Of a stretch of 35,644 nt of DNA, positions 23,494 through 30,834 are shown piece after piece. Made by a program: the position numbers and the translations under genes. The notes beneath the pieces are model-generated. The model saw only the letters and a program-made list of their open reading frames with translations, did not search any database and was not told where the DNA came from. The DNA is from DATMNI01 sp035570275. Lineage in GTDB: Bacteria; Acidobacteriota; Terriglobia; Bryobacterales; Bryobacteraceae. The stretch is taken from NCBI GenBank assembly GCA_035570275.1, contig DATMNI010000052.1, positions 1 through 35,644 on the forward strand, read 5' to 3'. Numbering within the stretch: the first letter of the stretch is position 1; each line of letters opens with the position of its first letter.

Positions 23494-23997
23494 ATGGCGA
23501 CTCCCCCGCTGGTAGCTTCCCCTTTGGTGGCCGTGATCATGGGCAGCAAGTCGGACTGGGAAGTGATGCGCCAGGCCGATGAAATGCTCGCCAAATTTGA
23601 GATTCCCCACGAATGCCGCGTGCTTTCCGCGCACCGGACGCCCGCCCAGACGGCGGAGTATGTGAGCGCCGCCGAATCGCGGGGGATTGCGGTGATCATC
23701 GCCGCCGCCGGCGGAGCCGCGCATCTGGCCGGCGTTTGCGCGGCCCACACCATTCTGCCGGTGCTGGGCGTGCCCATGGAGAGCGCCTCGCTGAAAGGGC
23801 TGGATTCTTTGCTCTCGACGGTCCAGATGCCGGCTGGGATTCCGGTGGGCACGCTGGCCATCGGACCGGCCGGGGCGCGCAACGCGGCGCTGCTGGCGGT
23901 GGCGATTCTGGCGGTAAGCAGGCCGGCCTTGCGCGATCGGCTGCGGCAGTTCCGCGCCGAGCAAAGCGAGAAGGTGCTGAGGGAAACGCTGCCGTAG
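23494..23997 (+). CDS. purE: N5-carboxyaminoimidazole ribonucleotide mutase
   Basis: Class I PurE, moving the carboxylate of N5-CAIR to C4 in purine synthesis; cytoplasmic. The 167-residue product has GSKSDW (17-22), SAHRTP (45-50, with His47), AAAGGAAHLAGV (70-81, with His77) and GLDSLLSTVQMPAGIPVGTLAIG (parts of 102-124), all substrate-loop signatures. The length is normal. A purK partner is usual but none follows; it must lie elsewhere. The gene starts 17 bp after icd with a weak ribosome binding site. The convergent region after it holds a strong hairpin. Confidence 0.92.
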   Translation: MATPPLVASPLVAVIMGSKSDWEVMRQADEMLAKFEIPHECRVLSAHRTPAQTAEYVSAAESRGIAVIIAAAGGAAHLAGVCAAHTILPVLGVPMESASLKGLDSLLSTVQMPAGIPVGTLAIGPAGARNAALLAVAILAVSRPALRDRLRQFRAEQSEKVLRETLP

Positions 23998-24122
23998 AGA
24001 GAACTTCGTGCCGAGCCGCGACCGTTAGGGAGTCGGTATCGCGGCAGTGGAGTTCAGCAATCCTCGGACCAGCGCAGCCGGGGTGAAGCCTTTCGCAAGT
24101 GGCCCTGGCGCCCCGGTGAAAC

Positions 24123-24156
24123 AACGCCGTGCAAGCAGTCCGGGCTGCACGGCGTT
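24123..24156 (-). terminator. strong hairpin, probable terminator between convergent genes
   Basis: AACGCCGTGCA and TGCACGGCGTT form a perfect 11-bp stem around a 12-base loop. On the minus strand it is 32 bp past the end of the small secreted-protein gene and is followed by a weak T-rich stretch (GTTGTTTC). On the plus strand no T-tract follows. It may be a rho-independent terminator or part of a dispersed intergenic repeat or small RNA. Confidence 0.5.
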
Positions 24157-24187
24157 CCCTGAGCTGTCCGTTTGATGGCAAAACCTT

Positions 24188-24664
24188 TTATCTTCGGCAC
24201 GTGCTCGTCGACGATGCGAAGCAGACCGCATCCTCTCCCGTGATCTTGAGTTCGAACTTCGTCACTTCGTCGTCGCCCGGGTCCTGGAAGTCGAAATAGA
24301 GCGCGGCGTCCTGAACCTTGGCGTTCTTGATGGTTGTGGTTTCGCTTGAGACCGGTCTTACCTGAGTCAGATCTCCGTCTTCGTTCAGCGAGAAGCCCCC
24401 AGCACTGAGCGTGCCAGAGAGGCTCCCATCCGTCTTGATCTGGAGAACCAGGAAGACCGTATCCTGGAAGCTCGCTCGCCATCGGCCCGAGAACTGGGCG
24501 GCGGTCCTGGCGTCTTGCGCCCAGAGACACAGTCCAACCAAGCCGGCCAATAAGATCGCCGGGTGTTTACGCTTGGCGGTTGGAGAAGCACGCTGCCTTC
24601 CAACCGCAACTCTCGCTCGGGACAGCGCTTCGCAGACCGGTCCTGTACCGCGCGGGCTACGCAT
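24188..24664 (-). CDS. small secreted beta-barrel-like protein of unknown function
   Basis: A protein of about 158 residues. A lysine-led hydrophobic stretch, KRKHPAILLAGLVGLCLWAQ, followed by DARTAAQ looks like a signal peptide but lies about 30 residues after the first ATG, so the true start is uncertain (ATG 24664, or GTG 24694 upstream). The mature part, FSGRWRASFQDTVFLVLQI, then DGSLSGTLSAGGFSL, resembles small lipocalin-like sandwiches found as single-domain exported proteins in Solibacter-type genomes. No catalytic residue or known family is recognised. It is divergent from the gene at 24729 and its upstream region overlaps that gene's promoter. Confidence 0.55.
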   Translation of the reverse strand: MRSPRGTGPVCEALSRARVAVGRQRASPTAKRKHPAILLAGLVGLCLWAQDARTAAQFSGRWRASFQDTVFLVLQIKTDGSLSGTLSAGGFSLNEDGDLTQVRPVSSETTTIKNAKVQDAALYFDFQDPGDDEVTKFELKITGEDAVCFASSTSTCRR

Positions 24665-24713
24665 TGCGCATCGCACGGTTTTTGCATCCGCCACGGGGCT
24701 CGGCCCGGGTCGT

Positions 24714-24719
24714 TATAAT
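24714..24719 (+). promoter_or_regulatory. consensus -10 box
   Basis: TATAAT, a perfect -10 hexamer, lies 9 bp before the ATG at 24729. Transcription would start about 3 bases before the start codon. No good -35 box is found at 16-18 bp. Confidence 0.45.
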
Positions 24720-24728
24720 TGCGCCAGT

Positions 24729-26183
24729 ATGTCCTTTGCCAACCGGGTCGTTTGGGTCATTGCGGTTGTAGTTGTGGTGGCGGCCGCGCTGGCTGCCGTG
24801 CCACCTTTAATCGAGCAGCCGTCGCAGGGGGTGCGCCCGGCCCTGCCAGTTGCGGAGAGTTTCGATGGACTGGGCGTGGGGTTCGCAGGGCCGCAAGGCA
24901 CGGCGACCGGGCGCAACCCGTCGGACAACAGCCTGGCGGTGGGCCCGAACCACATCGTCCAGATCGTGAATTCGCGCCTGGCGATCTTCACCAAGACCGG
25001 CAAAGTGCTGTACGGCGCCGTGGTGACCAACAGCATCTTCCAAGGCTTCGGCGGGCCGTGCGAGAGCATGGTGAGCGGCGACGCTGTGGTACGCTACGAC
25101 CAACTGGCGGAGCGCTGGCTCTTCGTCCTGCCGATTTTCCGCAAGATTCCGGACCGGCCCGAGGAGCCCTACGCCATGTGCTACGCCGTCAGCACAGGCG
25201 GCGACCCGCAAGGGCCGTACCACCGCTACGAGTTCCGCCGCAAACTGTTCCCGGACTACCCGCGCCCGGCCATCTGGCCCGACGGCTACTACACTCCGAC
25301 CAGCACCGGCGATGACGTGATCCAGAAGCATGCCTGCGTGGCCGACCGGACCCGTATGTTGCAGGGACTGCCGGCGACGGAGCAGTGCGTGATCATTGAC
25401 GGCGTCAACTTCCTGAACAACGCCGATATCGATGGCACACGACTGCCGCCGCCCGGCGCACCCAACATCATGATGGCGGCCGGCGGCACCCAGCTTAAGA
25501 AGATATTTGAAGACGACGGGATCTATGTCTGGAAGTTCCACGTCGATTGGCAGACCCCGGCCAATACGGGCGTGACCGGCCCGGTGAAGATCGCGGTGGC
25601 CCCGTACCGCTACCTGTGCGACGGCCAACTGACGAACTGCGTGCCGCAGCCGGATACCACGCGGCGCCTGGACGCGCAGGGCGACAAGATCATGCAGCGG
25701 CTGGTCTACCGCAACGTGAAGGGGCACGAATCCGTGGTGGCGGTACACTCCGTGAATACGCAGGCGGGTGGTGGCGGCGTGCGCTGGTACGAGTTCCGAT
25801 TGGACAAGAAGCACAATCCGCACCTTTACCAGCAGGGCACCTACGCGCCCGAGGGTGGGTACCGCTGGATGGCCAGTCCGGGGATGGACCGGCAGGGAAA
25901 CATCGGCATCGGCTATTCGTTTGGCGGCGCGCCGAGTTTCGCCGGCCAGCGTTTTGCGGCCCGCCGCGCCAGCGATCCGCCAGGGCTGCTTACGTTCCAC
26001 GAATCGGTGCTGGTGGAGGGCCAGGCATCGCAGACCAACACACAACGGTGGGAGGACTATGCCACCACCGCGATGGACCCGTCCGACGATTGCACGTTCT
26101 GGTATGTGGGCGACTATTTGAAGGCCGGCGCGGCCAGTTATTCAACGCGCATCGGGGCATTCCGCGTGCCGGGGTGTAAGTGA
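24729..26183 (+). CDS. large exported protein of unknown function
   Basis: A 484-residue protein. An N-terminal hydrophobic helix (VVWVIAVVVVVAAALAAV, residues 7-24) anchors or exports it. The ATG at 24729 is chosen because the helix starts there and a consensus -10 lies just upstream; in-frame codons back to 24411 run through the divergent gene. The rest is rich in WYD and Gly turns (ATGRNPSDNSLAVGPNHIVQ, then GGYRWMASPGMDRQGNIGIGYS) and resembles exported beta-propeller/sialidase-like proteins, but I cannot name a family. Several Cys pairs suggest an oxidising location. It overlaps the next gene's GTG by 4 bp (GTGA), pointing to translational coupling with the phosphonoacetate hydrolase. 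Confidence 0.75.
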   Translation: MSFANRVVWVIAVVVVVAAALAAVPPLIEQPSQGVRPALPVAESFDGLGVGFAGPQGTATGRNPSDNSLAVGPNHIVQIVNSRLAIFTKTGKVLYGAVVTNSIFQGFGGPCESMVSGDAVVRYDQLAERWLFVLPIFRKIPDRPEEPYAMCYAVSTGGDPQGPYHRYEFRRKLFPDYPRPAIWPDGYYTPTSTGDDVIQKHACVADRTRMLQGLPATEQCVIIDGVNFLNNADIDGTRLPPPGAPNIMMAAGGTQLKKIFEDDGIYVWKFHVDWQTPANTGVTGPVKIAVAPYRYLCDGQLTNCVPQPDTTRRLDAQGDKIMQRLVYRNVKGHESVVAVHSVNTQAGGGGVRWYEFRLDKKHNPHLYQQGTYAPEGGYRWMASPGMDRQGNIGIGYSFGGAPSFAGQRFAARRASDPPGLLTFHESVLVEGQASQTNTQRWEDYATTAMDPSDDCTFWYVGDYLKAGAASYSTRIGAFRVPGCK

Positions 26184-26185
26184 GC

Positions 26186-27391
26186 ATGCCGCAGGTAACT
26201 ATGCCGCCACCTTCACCCAGCCGCCGCCGGTTTCTGGCCTCGGGCGCCGCCCTGTTGGGCGCGCCGGCCTTCGCCCAACGCAAGCCGCAGCGCATGGTCG
26301 TGCTGATGATCGATGGGTTCGGCTTGGAATACCTGGAGCTTAGCCCCATGCCCACGCTGGCACAATGGCGGCAATCCGGGCTCTTCCGGCAGGTTCAGGA
26401 CACCATGCCCTCGGTCACCAACACCAACAACGCGTCCATCTGTTGCGGCGTGTGGCCCGACCAGCACGGCATCACCGGCAACTCGTACCTGGACGAGCGC
26501 ACCGGGCGCGAAGAATACATGGAGACCGCCGATTTGGTGATGGCCCCGACCCTGTTTCAGCGCGCAGGGAAGCGAGGCGTGAAGTCGGCGTTGCTGTCCT
26601 CCAAGAAGAAGACTACGACGCTGCTCTCGGCCGGCGCGGATACCATCCTGGCGGCCGAGACGCCGCCCGAAGCCTGGGTGAAACGCCTCGGCGAAGCGCC
26701 CGATATCTACAGCCGCGAGATCAACTACTGGCTCATGGCTGCGGCGATCGATCTGCTGAAGACCCGGCCCGATCTGGGGTGCCTGTACGTTCATACCACG
26801 GACTACCCGATGCACACGTGGCCGCCCGAGGCGCCGGAGTCGAAAGAACACCTGGCGCGGCTGGATCAACTATTGGGCGAAGCGGCCGCCGCCGCGCCCG
26901 ATGCGGCGTTCCTGTTGACGGCCGATCACGGCATGAATCACAAGAGCCGGTGCTGGGATCTCGAAAAGGTCTGCGCCAGCCGGGGCGCGCCCATCCGCAT
27001 CGCCATCTCCGTTGACCGGGACAAGTATCTGAAGCACCATCGCGGTTACGGCGGCGTGTCCTGGGTTTATTGCAAGAGCGTGCGGGATGTGGATCGCGTG
27101 GCGCGGGTGCTGTCGGGAATCGCAGGCGTCGAATCGGTATTGACCCGCAGTGAGGCGGCCAGGCGGTTTCATTTGATGGCGTCGCGCATTGGAGACCTGG
27201 CCGTGCTGGGCGACCGGGACACCGTATTCGGCGAATTGGATACGGAATCGGAAGCGCTGCCGGCCGAGTACCGGGCCCACGGTTCGCTGCATGAGGTCCC
27301 AATCCCGCTGGTGATTTACAACTGCAAGGCAAGGCTCCGGGCGGACGATTTCCGGTTCAACCGGGACCTGGCGCGCTGGGCGTACCGATGA
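26186..27391 (+). CDS. phnA: phosphonoacetate hydrolase-like phosphodiesterase, Tat-exported
   Basis: An alkaline-phosphatase-superfamily enzyme (type I phosphodiesterase fold) of about 401 residues, closest in motif order to phosphonoacetate hydrolase, which cleaves the C-P bond of phosphonoacetate to acetate and phosphate. Metal site: Asp43 (MIDGFG), nucleophile Thr78 (MPSVTNTNN), Asp206 and His210 (TTDYPMH), Asp247 and His248 (TADHGM), and a C-terminal His (365 or 369; AHGSLHE). CCGVWPDQHGITGNSYLDE is characteristic of this group. The N-terminus SPSRRRFLASGAALLGAPAF is a twin-arginine signal, so the enzyme is exported folded. The start could be GTG 26180, ATG 26186 or ATG 26201. No phosphonate transporter is nearby. 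A broader phosphodiesterase activity is possible. Confidence 0.82.
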   Translation: MPQVTMPPPSPSRRRFLASGAALLGAPAFAQRKPQRMVVLMIDGFGLEYLELSPMPTLAQWRQSGLFRQVQDTMPSVTNTNNASICCGVWPDQHGITGNSYLDERTGREEYMETADLVMAPTLFQRAGKRGVKSALLSSKKKTTTLLSAGADTILAAETPPEAWVKRLGEAPDIYSREINYWLMAAAIDLLKTRPDLGCLYVHTTDYPMHTWPPEAPESKEHLARLDQLLGEAAAAAPDAAFLLTADHGMNHKSRCWDLEKVCASRGAPIRIAISVDRDKYLKHHRGYGGVSWVYCKSVRDVDRVARVLSGIAGVESVLTRSEAARRFHLMASRIGDLAVLGDRDTVFGELDTESEALPAEYRAHGSLHEVPIPLVIYNCKARLRADDFRFNRDLARWAYR

Positions 27392-27421
27392 TCTCCTCCT
27401 GGCGCCTGGCACGCCGCGGCC

Positions 27422-28885
27422 TCAGTCATCGTACGAACCAGCGCCGGCCGCCCGCTCATCCACTGTCACCAGTCTGGGCAACGGCACCGCGCGATGGCGC
27501 CGGCCAAGTGGCCGCCATCGGGTCAATGTGGTTATCGTCAGCCATAGCAGCGCCAACAACAGCATGTCGAATTGGGCGAAGAAGATCAGATGGTGGCGGG
27601 TTGGATCGAAGATATCACCGAGCGCCCCTACCACCAGTCCGGTCATCGCCATCCCGATGAACACCACCCCGCCCGAGACCGCCCCGGTTGGCAGCACCCC
27701 GCGATTGACCATAAGCAGAGCCGCCACGGCGACCGACAACCCCAGAAACGAAAAAAGCAGGCGGGGTGCGCGATGGAAATAAAGCCGCCGCTTGAGGTTG
27801 CTCCAGACACAAAAGGACTGGTTCTCCTTCAGTGGCGGCTGGCCGGAGGCGAAATCGAAGTTGCCCATCGGAATAAGGTATCTGGCCCCCTCATCCAAGG
27901 ATCTGCGCAGCGCCCCGTAGGAATCGGACGGGTGCCGCAGGTAGAACCGGGCAATCCGGGCATACCCTACCCGTTGCAAAAAGGGCTGGTAGAAGGTGGG
28001 TTCCTCCAGGCGCGACCCTGCCGAGTACGCGTGAGTGCCGATCCAGACGCGATACGAGTCATCGAGCCCGAGTTCGCCGAGCGCACCGGCAACGTTCTTG
28101 GAATGGGGGAGGATCTCCGCAAAAACCACGTTGAATTCAGCCTTGGCGGAATAACCGGCGGGAGCGCAAAACCGAAAGACCGCCAACACCGTCAGCAGCG
28201 TGACCAAAGGCGCCAGCCAGGCCGCCATGCGGAGTTCCGGCCACAGAATCTTGCGGGCGGTCCAGAACAAGACGGCGAACCATACGCCCAGCACCGCGTA
28301 CTGCGGCTTGGATGCAATCGCCATGCCGGCTGAGATCGCCAGAAGTATGGCATCTCTGCGGCGCCGCCACCGCAAGAGGCGGAGATACAGCACTGCCGCC
28401 AGGATCAGGAACAAGTACGCGGGAACGTCCATATAAAACGTGTTGAAATAGCCGGCATAGGTGAAATCGCAAAACATGAACAGAGCCGCGGCCGAGAGCG
28501 CCGCCCGACTGCGCCGGCTCAAACCCTGGAGCAGAGGAACAAACAGCCACAGCGCCAGCAGGAACAGGCAACTGTGGATCAGGCCCATGAGCCGGATGTC
28601 AAAACCGCCATCTTTGGAGACTACGGCGTTGACGGCGAGCATGGGCACGATCAGAAGGAGTTCGGAAGAGGAGAACCCGGATTCCCAGCGGTACTGATCG
28701 CTGAACACGTATTTGGTGTTGGCGTACTGGAACGCATTAGGGGCCCCCAAGCCAAAACGGCCCAGGAGCTTGCCGAAATCGCCATTGTTGGCTATGGCTA
28801 CAACCGGCGGCGCCATGAGCTGCCAAAACAGAAGCAACGCCGCAATCGAGACCACGGGGGAGACCAGCCGGAACGCCGATTTCAT
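27422..28885 (-). CDS. polytopic membrane protein, GT-C glycosyltransferase-like
   Basis: A 487-residue integral membrane protein with about ten hydrophobic helices. The start is ATG 28885 (MKSAFRLVSPVVSIAALLLF), the first membrane helix; the longer frame from 29074 adds 63 polar residues overlapping a degraded gene. A periplasmic loop after helix 1 carries ANNGDFGKLLGRFGLG, and a later loop FNTFYMDVPAYLF, patterns seen in GT-C-type lipid-linked sugar transferases. No Walker or other nucleotide site is present. It may transfer a hexose or mannose unit from a polyprenyl carrier, as WsfD-like glycan proteins do, but this is an inference from topology. It is convergent with the phosphonoacetate hydrolase gene. 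Confidence 0.7.
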   Translation of the reverse strand: MKSAFRLVSPVVSIAALLLFWQLMAPPVVAIANNGDFGKLLGRFGLGAPNAFQYANTKYVFSDQYRWESGFSSSELLLIVPMLAVNAVVSKDGGFDIRLMGLIHSCLFLLALWLFVPLLQGLSRRSRAALSAAALFMFCDFTYAGYFNTFYMDVPAYLFLILAAVLYLRLLRWRRRRDAILLAISAGMAIASKPQYAVLGVWFAVLFWTARKILWPELRMAAWLAPLVTLLTVLAVFRFCAPAGYSAKAEFNVVFAEILPHSKNVAGALGELGLDDSYRVWIGTHAYSAGSRLEEPTFYQPFLQRVGYARIARFYLRHPSDSYGALRRSLDEGARYLIPMGNFDFASGQPPLKENQSFCVWSNLKRRLYFHRAPRLLFSFLGLSVAVAALLMVNRGVLPTGAVSGGVVFIGMAMTGLVVGALGDIFDPTRHHLIFFAQFDMLLLALLWLTITTLTRWRPLGRRHRAVPLPRLVTVDERAAGAGSYDD

Positions 28886-28951
28886 AGGCTCTTCTTCAAA
28901 GCTTCTACTATACAGGCAAACAGCGCTCTTCCCCCACTTCCTGAACCTGTT

Positions 28952-29125
28952 GTGAGTTATCGGCCATCGGCCGCGGTGCAACGCCGAGTAGCCGAACTCA
29001 TCGCCTGCGAAAAAGACGACACGCCGGCTCCCGAAGAGAAAGCAGAACGGGACCACTTCATGGAACTCGAGCACATCCTGCCGATGGCCAAGGCTCGCGC
29101 CCTGGAAATCTTCCTTCGTGGCTGA
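28952..29125 (+). pseudogene. truncated partner protein of an HNH-nuclease module
   Basis: The last 57 residues of a small protein remain: VQRRVAELIACEKDDTPAPE, then EKAERDHFMELEHILPMAKARA. This matches the C-terminal half of an approximately 90-residue protein often encoded just before HNH endonucleases in cyanobacteria and Acidobacteria, possibly an antitoxin-like partner. About 35-40 N-terminal residues are missing and the frame merges leftward into the antisense of the membrane-protein gene. A GTG at 28952 could start translation, but a whole domain is absent. Its end overlaps the decayed HNH gene. Confidence 0.6.
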
Positions 29126-29559
29126 AGAACCCAGCGCGAGTCTGCGCCGAACTGGTCTCGTCGCGGCCCGGAGGATGTTGTGAGTATTGCCTGATTTCTG
29201 AATACCGCGCCGGGTTCCCGCACGAAGTTGATCATGCCGTCAGTCGCAAGCCCGGCGGAGCCTTCGAACCCGGATGGTGCGATCACTTCCGGCTGATCGG
29301 CCCCTTGATTGACCCGCTGATTGACCCGCTGATTGACCCGCTCACCGATATCGGCGAGATCACGGCCAGGCTCCTGCGGTTCAACGCCGCGGAGAGAATT
29401 GTTGAACGTCGCCTGCTGCAATCGCTTGGGCGCTACCCGGCACGGATGAACCGCCTCCGTTGGGGCAGGCATTCAGCCGGGCATTTCAACCTGCCGGCTC
29501 ACTTCACCGGTTGCAGTTCGCCGGGCACACCCAATAGTCGAACGGCAGCTTGCCGTTGA
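29118..29559 (+). pseudogene. HNH endonuclease, degraded
   Basis: Starts at GTG 29118, overlapping the partner fragment, as VAEEPSASLRR, then changes frame near 29166-29175. The new frame reads GGCCEYCLISEYRAGFPHEV and DHAVSRK, the CxxC and D-H core of an HNH nuclease. It then jumps to PGGAFEPGWCDHFRLIGPLI, skipping the block with the L-A-L-x-C-x-x-C-N motif that holds the second Cys pair and catalytic His/Asn. The tail (DIGEITARLLRFNAAERIVE) is typical for the family but carries a three-copy 12-bp repeat. A two-base loss and an internal deletion are therefore both visible. The protein would not be active. Bounds are approximate at the 3' end. Confidence 0.65.
29308..29343 (+). repeat. 12-bp tandem repeat in the HNH remnant
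   Basis: Three copies of ATTGACCCGCTG (last copy ending C) encode P-L-I-D three times in a region where intact relatives have a single G-P-x-L-x-x-L-T-x-I-G. Frame is kept. Confidence 0.8.
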
Positions 29560-29713
29560 AATCCAGTTGCGGCGACCACGTTTCCATGCAGCCCCTGCAT
29601 TGCAGCGTGACGCCTTGCCTGTCGATCAGCCTCACGCCCATCCGCGCCAGTTCGGCATCGGTCATATGGCGCACATCCTCTTTGTCCGTGCAACTACGAT
29701 CCAGAACCCTCAT
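29504..29713 (-). CDS. small zinc-ribbon-like protein of unknown function
   Basis: A 69-residue protein from ATG 29713 (GGATGG upstream; a TTG at 29719 is possible). The first half is helical and charged (CTDKEDVRHMTDAELARMGV). The second half has QCRGCMETWSPQLDFNGK, then LPFDYWVCPANCNR, in which C-x-x-C and C-x-x-x-C could hold one zinc ion. The dense, protein-like composition and good start argue that it is real, although it overlaps the tail of the HNH remnant. I recall similar short proteins in Solibacter-like genomes but know no function. A regulatory or nucleic-acid-binding role is possible. Confidence 0.6.
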   Translation of the reverse strand: MRVLDRSCTDKEDVRHMTDAELARMGVRLIDRQGVTLQCRGCMETWSPQLDFNGKLPFDYWVCPANCNR

Positions 29714-29865
29714 CGTCAACCATCCTTCCGACTGGGCCTCGGCCCATACAACCTACTTCTTGCGCAACCGTGCGGCGGAGTCAAGGGGGGCAAACGGGGG
29801 CGGAGCCAAACCATGACACCCAAATTGATGCTATCTGATGTTGCGTTTGGTGCTAAACTGTATCC

Positions 29866-30165
29866 ATGAGCCAGCCCGCCCACCGCCAGCCCACCAACCG
29901 CCAGCCCCTCCACCCGCAGAAGCGGCGGACTACGTTGACCTTACCTGCCGATTCACTCACGCAAGCGGAGCGGATCGCCCGAGCCAGAAGGGTGAATCTC
30001 AGCACGGTAGTTTCCGAAGCCCTCTCCGAAGGTTTGAAGCTGCATGCCGCAGCCGAGCGTAGCGAACAGGTACTCAACGCTTATAAGAAGGCTTTTACGG
30101 GGTTTTCGGACGACGAGATGTCGATATTGGATGGGGTAATCCTGGAACCTGCGAACCGGCGTTAG
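29866..30165 (+). CDS. RHH-type antitoxin of a VapBC-like pair
   Basis: A 99-residue protein. The N-terminal 20 residues are Gln/Pro/Arg-rich and encoded by a short repeat (CGCCAGCCC). Residues about 22-60 (RRTTLTLPADSLTQAERIAR, ARRVNLSTVVSEALSEGLK) form a ribbon-helix-helix DNA-binding domain, and the C-terminal helix (SEQVLNAYKKAFTGF) would bind the toxin. Such antitoxins repress their own operon. The toxin follows 32 bp downstream, separated by a run of GTTAG repeats that starts at this gene's stop. A very short A/T-rich leader precedes the ATG, with TAAACT 6 bp upstream as a possible -10. No frameshift is seen, so the pair is probably functional. Confidence 0.78.
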   Translation: MSQPAHRQPTNRQPLHPQKRRTTLTLPADSLTQAERIARARRVNLSTVVSEALSEGLKLHAAAERSEQVLNAYKKAFTGFSDDEMSILDGVILEPANRR

Positions 30166-30194
30166 CCCAGAGTTAGTCAGTCCAGGTTAGTTAG
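30161..30194 (+). repeat. GTTAG repeat between antitoxin and toxin
   Basis: GTTAG recurs at 30161, 30172, 30186 and 30190 with partly conserved flanks (CCCAG, TCCAG). The first copy holds the antitoxin stop TAG (30163). Later TAGs at 30174, 30188 and 30192 close the other two frames before the toxin ATG at 30198. Confidence 0.75.
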
Positions 30195-30197
30195 CCC

Positions 30198-30737
30198 ATG
30201 GTCCACTCCGCCTTTGGTCCTTTCCTGTTCGATACCAGTGCCGAGAGTTGGCTGGCGCGGGCCGAGCCTTCCGCGGTGCGTGACTGGATGCGGGAGTATC
30301 TTTCCCGTCATCAGGTACAAATCTCCGCGGTCACAGTTCTGGAGCGGGTCCGCGGCTACAGTCTTTTGTGGCGCCGCGCCCCGGAAGAACGGCGGGGAAA
30401 GATCGAAGCCGCGCGGGTCGCATACCTCAGTGAACTCGGAACAGTGTGGCCGCTCGATGGAGCTGTGGCCGTGGTGGCCGGTGAGATCATGGCCCTGCTG
30501 CCGGAGCCGCCGACACCCCCTCGCCGGTCCCATCAACTCGCGGAATCCCGGCAGGAGCGGCTGGCTCGCTGGCGATTCGACGGCATGATTGCGGCCACCG
30601 CTCTCATAGCGAGGATGCCACTGGTTCACAACAACGCGGCGGACTTCGAGTCAATCCGGAGTGCCATCGAACGCTCACCCGGTCGATTCCCCAATCTCGG
30701 CCCTCTGGAACTGATCCGGTGCGCTTCGCTAGTTTGA
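30198..30737 (+). CDS. PIN-domain toxin of a VapBC-like pair
   Basis: A 179-residue PIN-domain RNase, somewhat longer than the usual 130-140 residues. Acidic active-site residues are present: Asp12 (FLFDTSAESW), Glu49 (VTVLERVRGY), Asp128 (RWRFDGMIAATA) and Asp149 (VHNNAADFESI). The pattern FDGMIAATAL-x-x-x-M-PLVHNNAADF is typical of VapC/PIN toxins that cut tRNA or rRNA. An insertion of about 30 residues (around 95-125, Pro/Arg-rich) explains the extra length. It is paired with the RHH antitoxin. The start ATG 30198 follows the TAG-repeat region; no strong ribosome binding site is seen, so translation may depend on the antitoxin mRNA. Confidence 0.8.
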   Translation: MVHSAFGPFLFDTSAESWLARAEPSAVRDWMREYLSRHQVQISAVTVLERVRGYSLLWRRAPEERRGKIEAARVAYLSELGTVWPLDGAVAVVAGEIMALLPEPPTPPRRSHQLAESRQERLARWRFDGMIAATALIARMPLVHNNAADFESIRSAIERSPGRFPNLGPLELIRCASLV

Positions 30738-30773
30738 GCTTGATAGTATCATGAAGGCTATGCTGCCTGGCTT

Positions 30774-30830
30774 CACCGAATAGCATTCAGCGAATAGGTT
30801 CACGAGTAGCACTTGCACCGAATAGCACCG
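30774..30830 (+). repeat. repeat of CACCGAATAGCA-type units before uup
   Basis: Four units of 13-15 bp begin at 30774, 30788, 30801 and 30816, each containing TAG (30781, 30795, 30807, 30823). The array fills most of the leader of the ABC-F gene, ending 4 bp before its ATG, and leaves no room for a usual Shine-Dalgarno sequence. Confidence 0.75.
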
Positions 30831-30834
30831 ACCG

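Noticed and set aside
24807..26045. 412-residue minus-strand frame opposite the secreted protein gene
   Set aside because: Rich in Arg, Val and His without motifs or a ribosome site. The plus-strand product has an export signal and normal composition.
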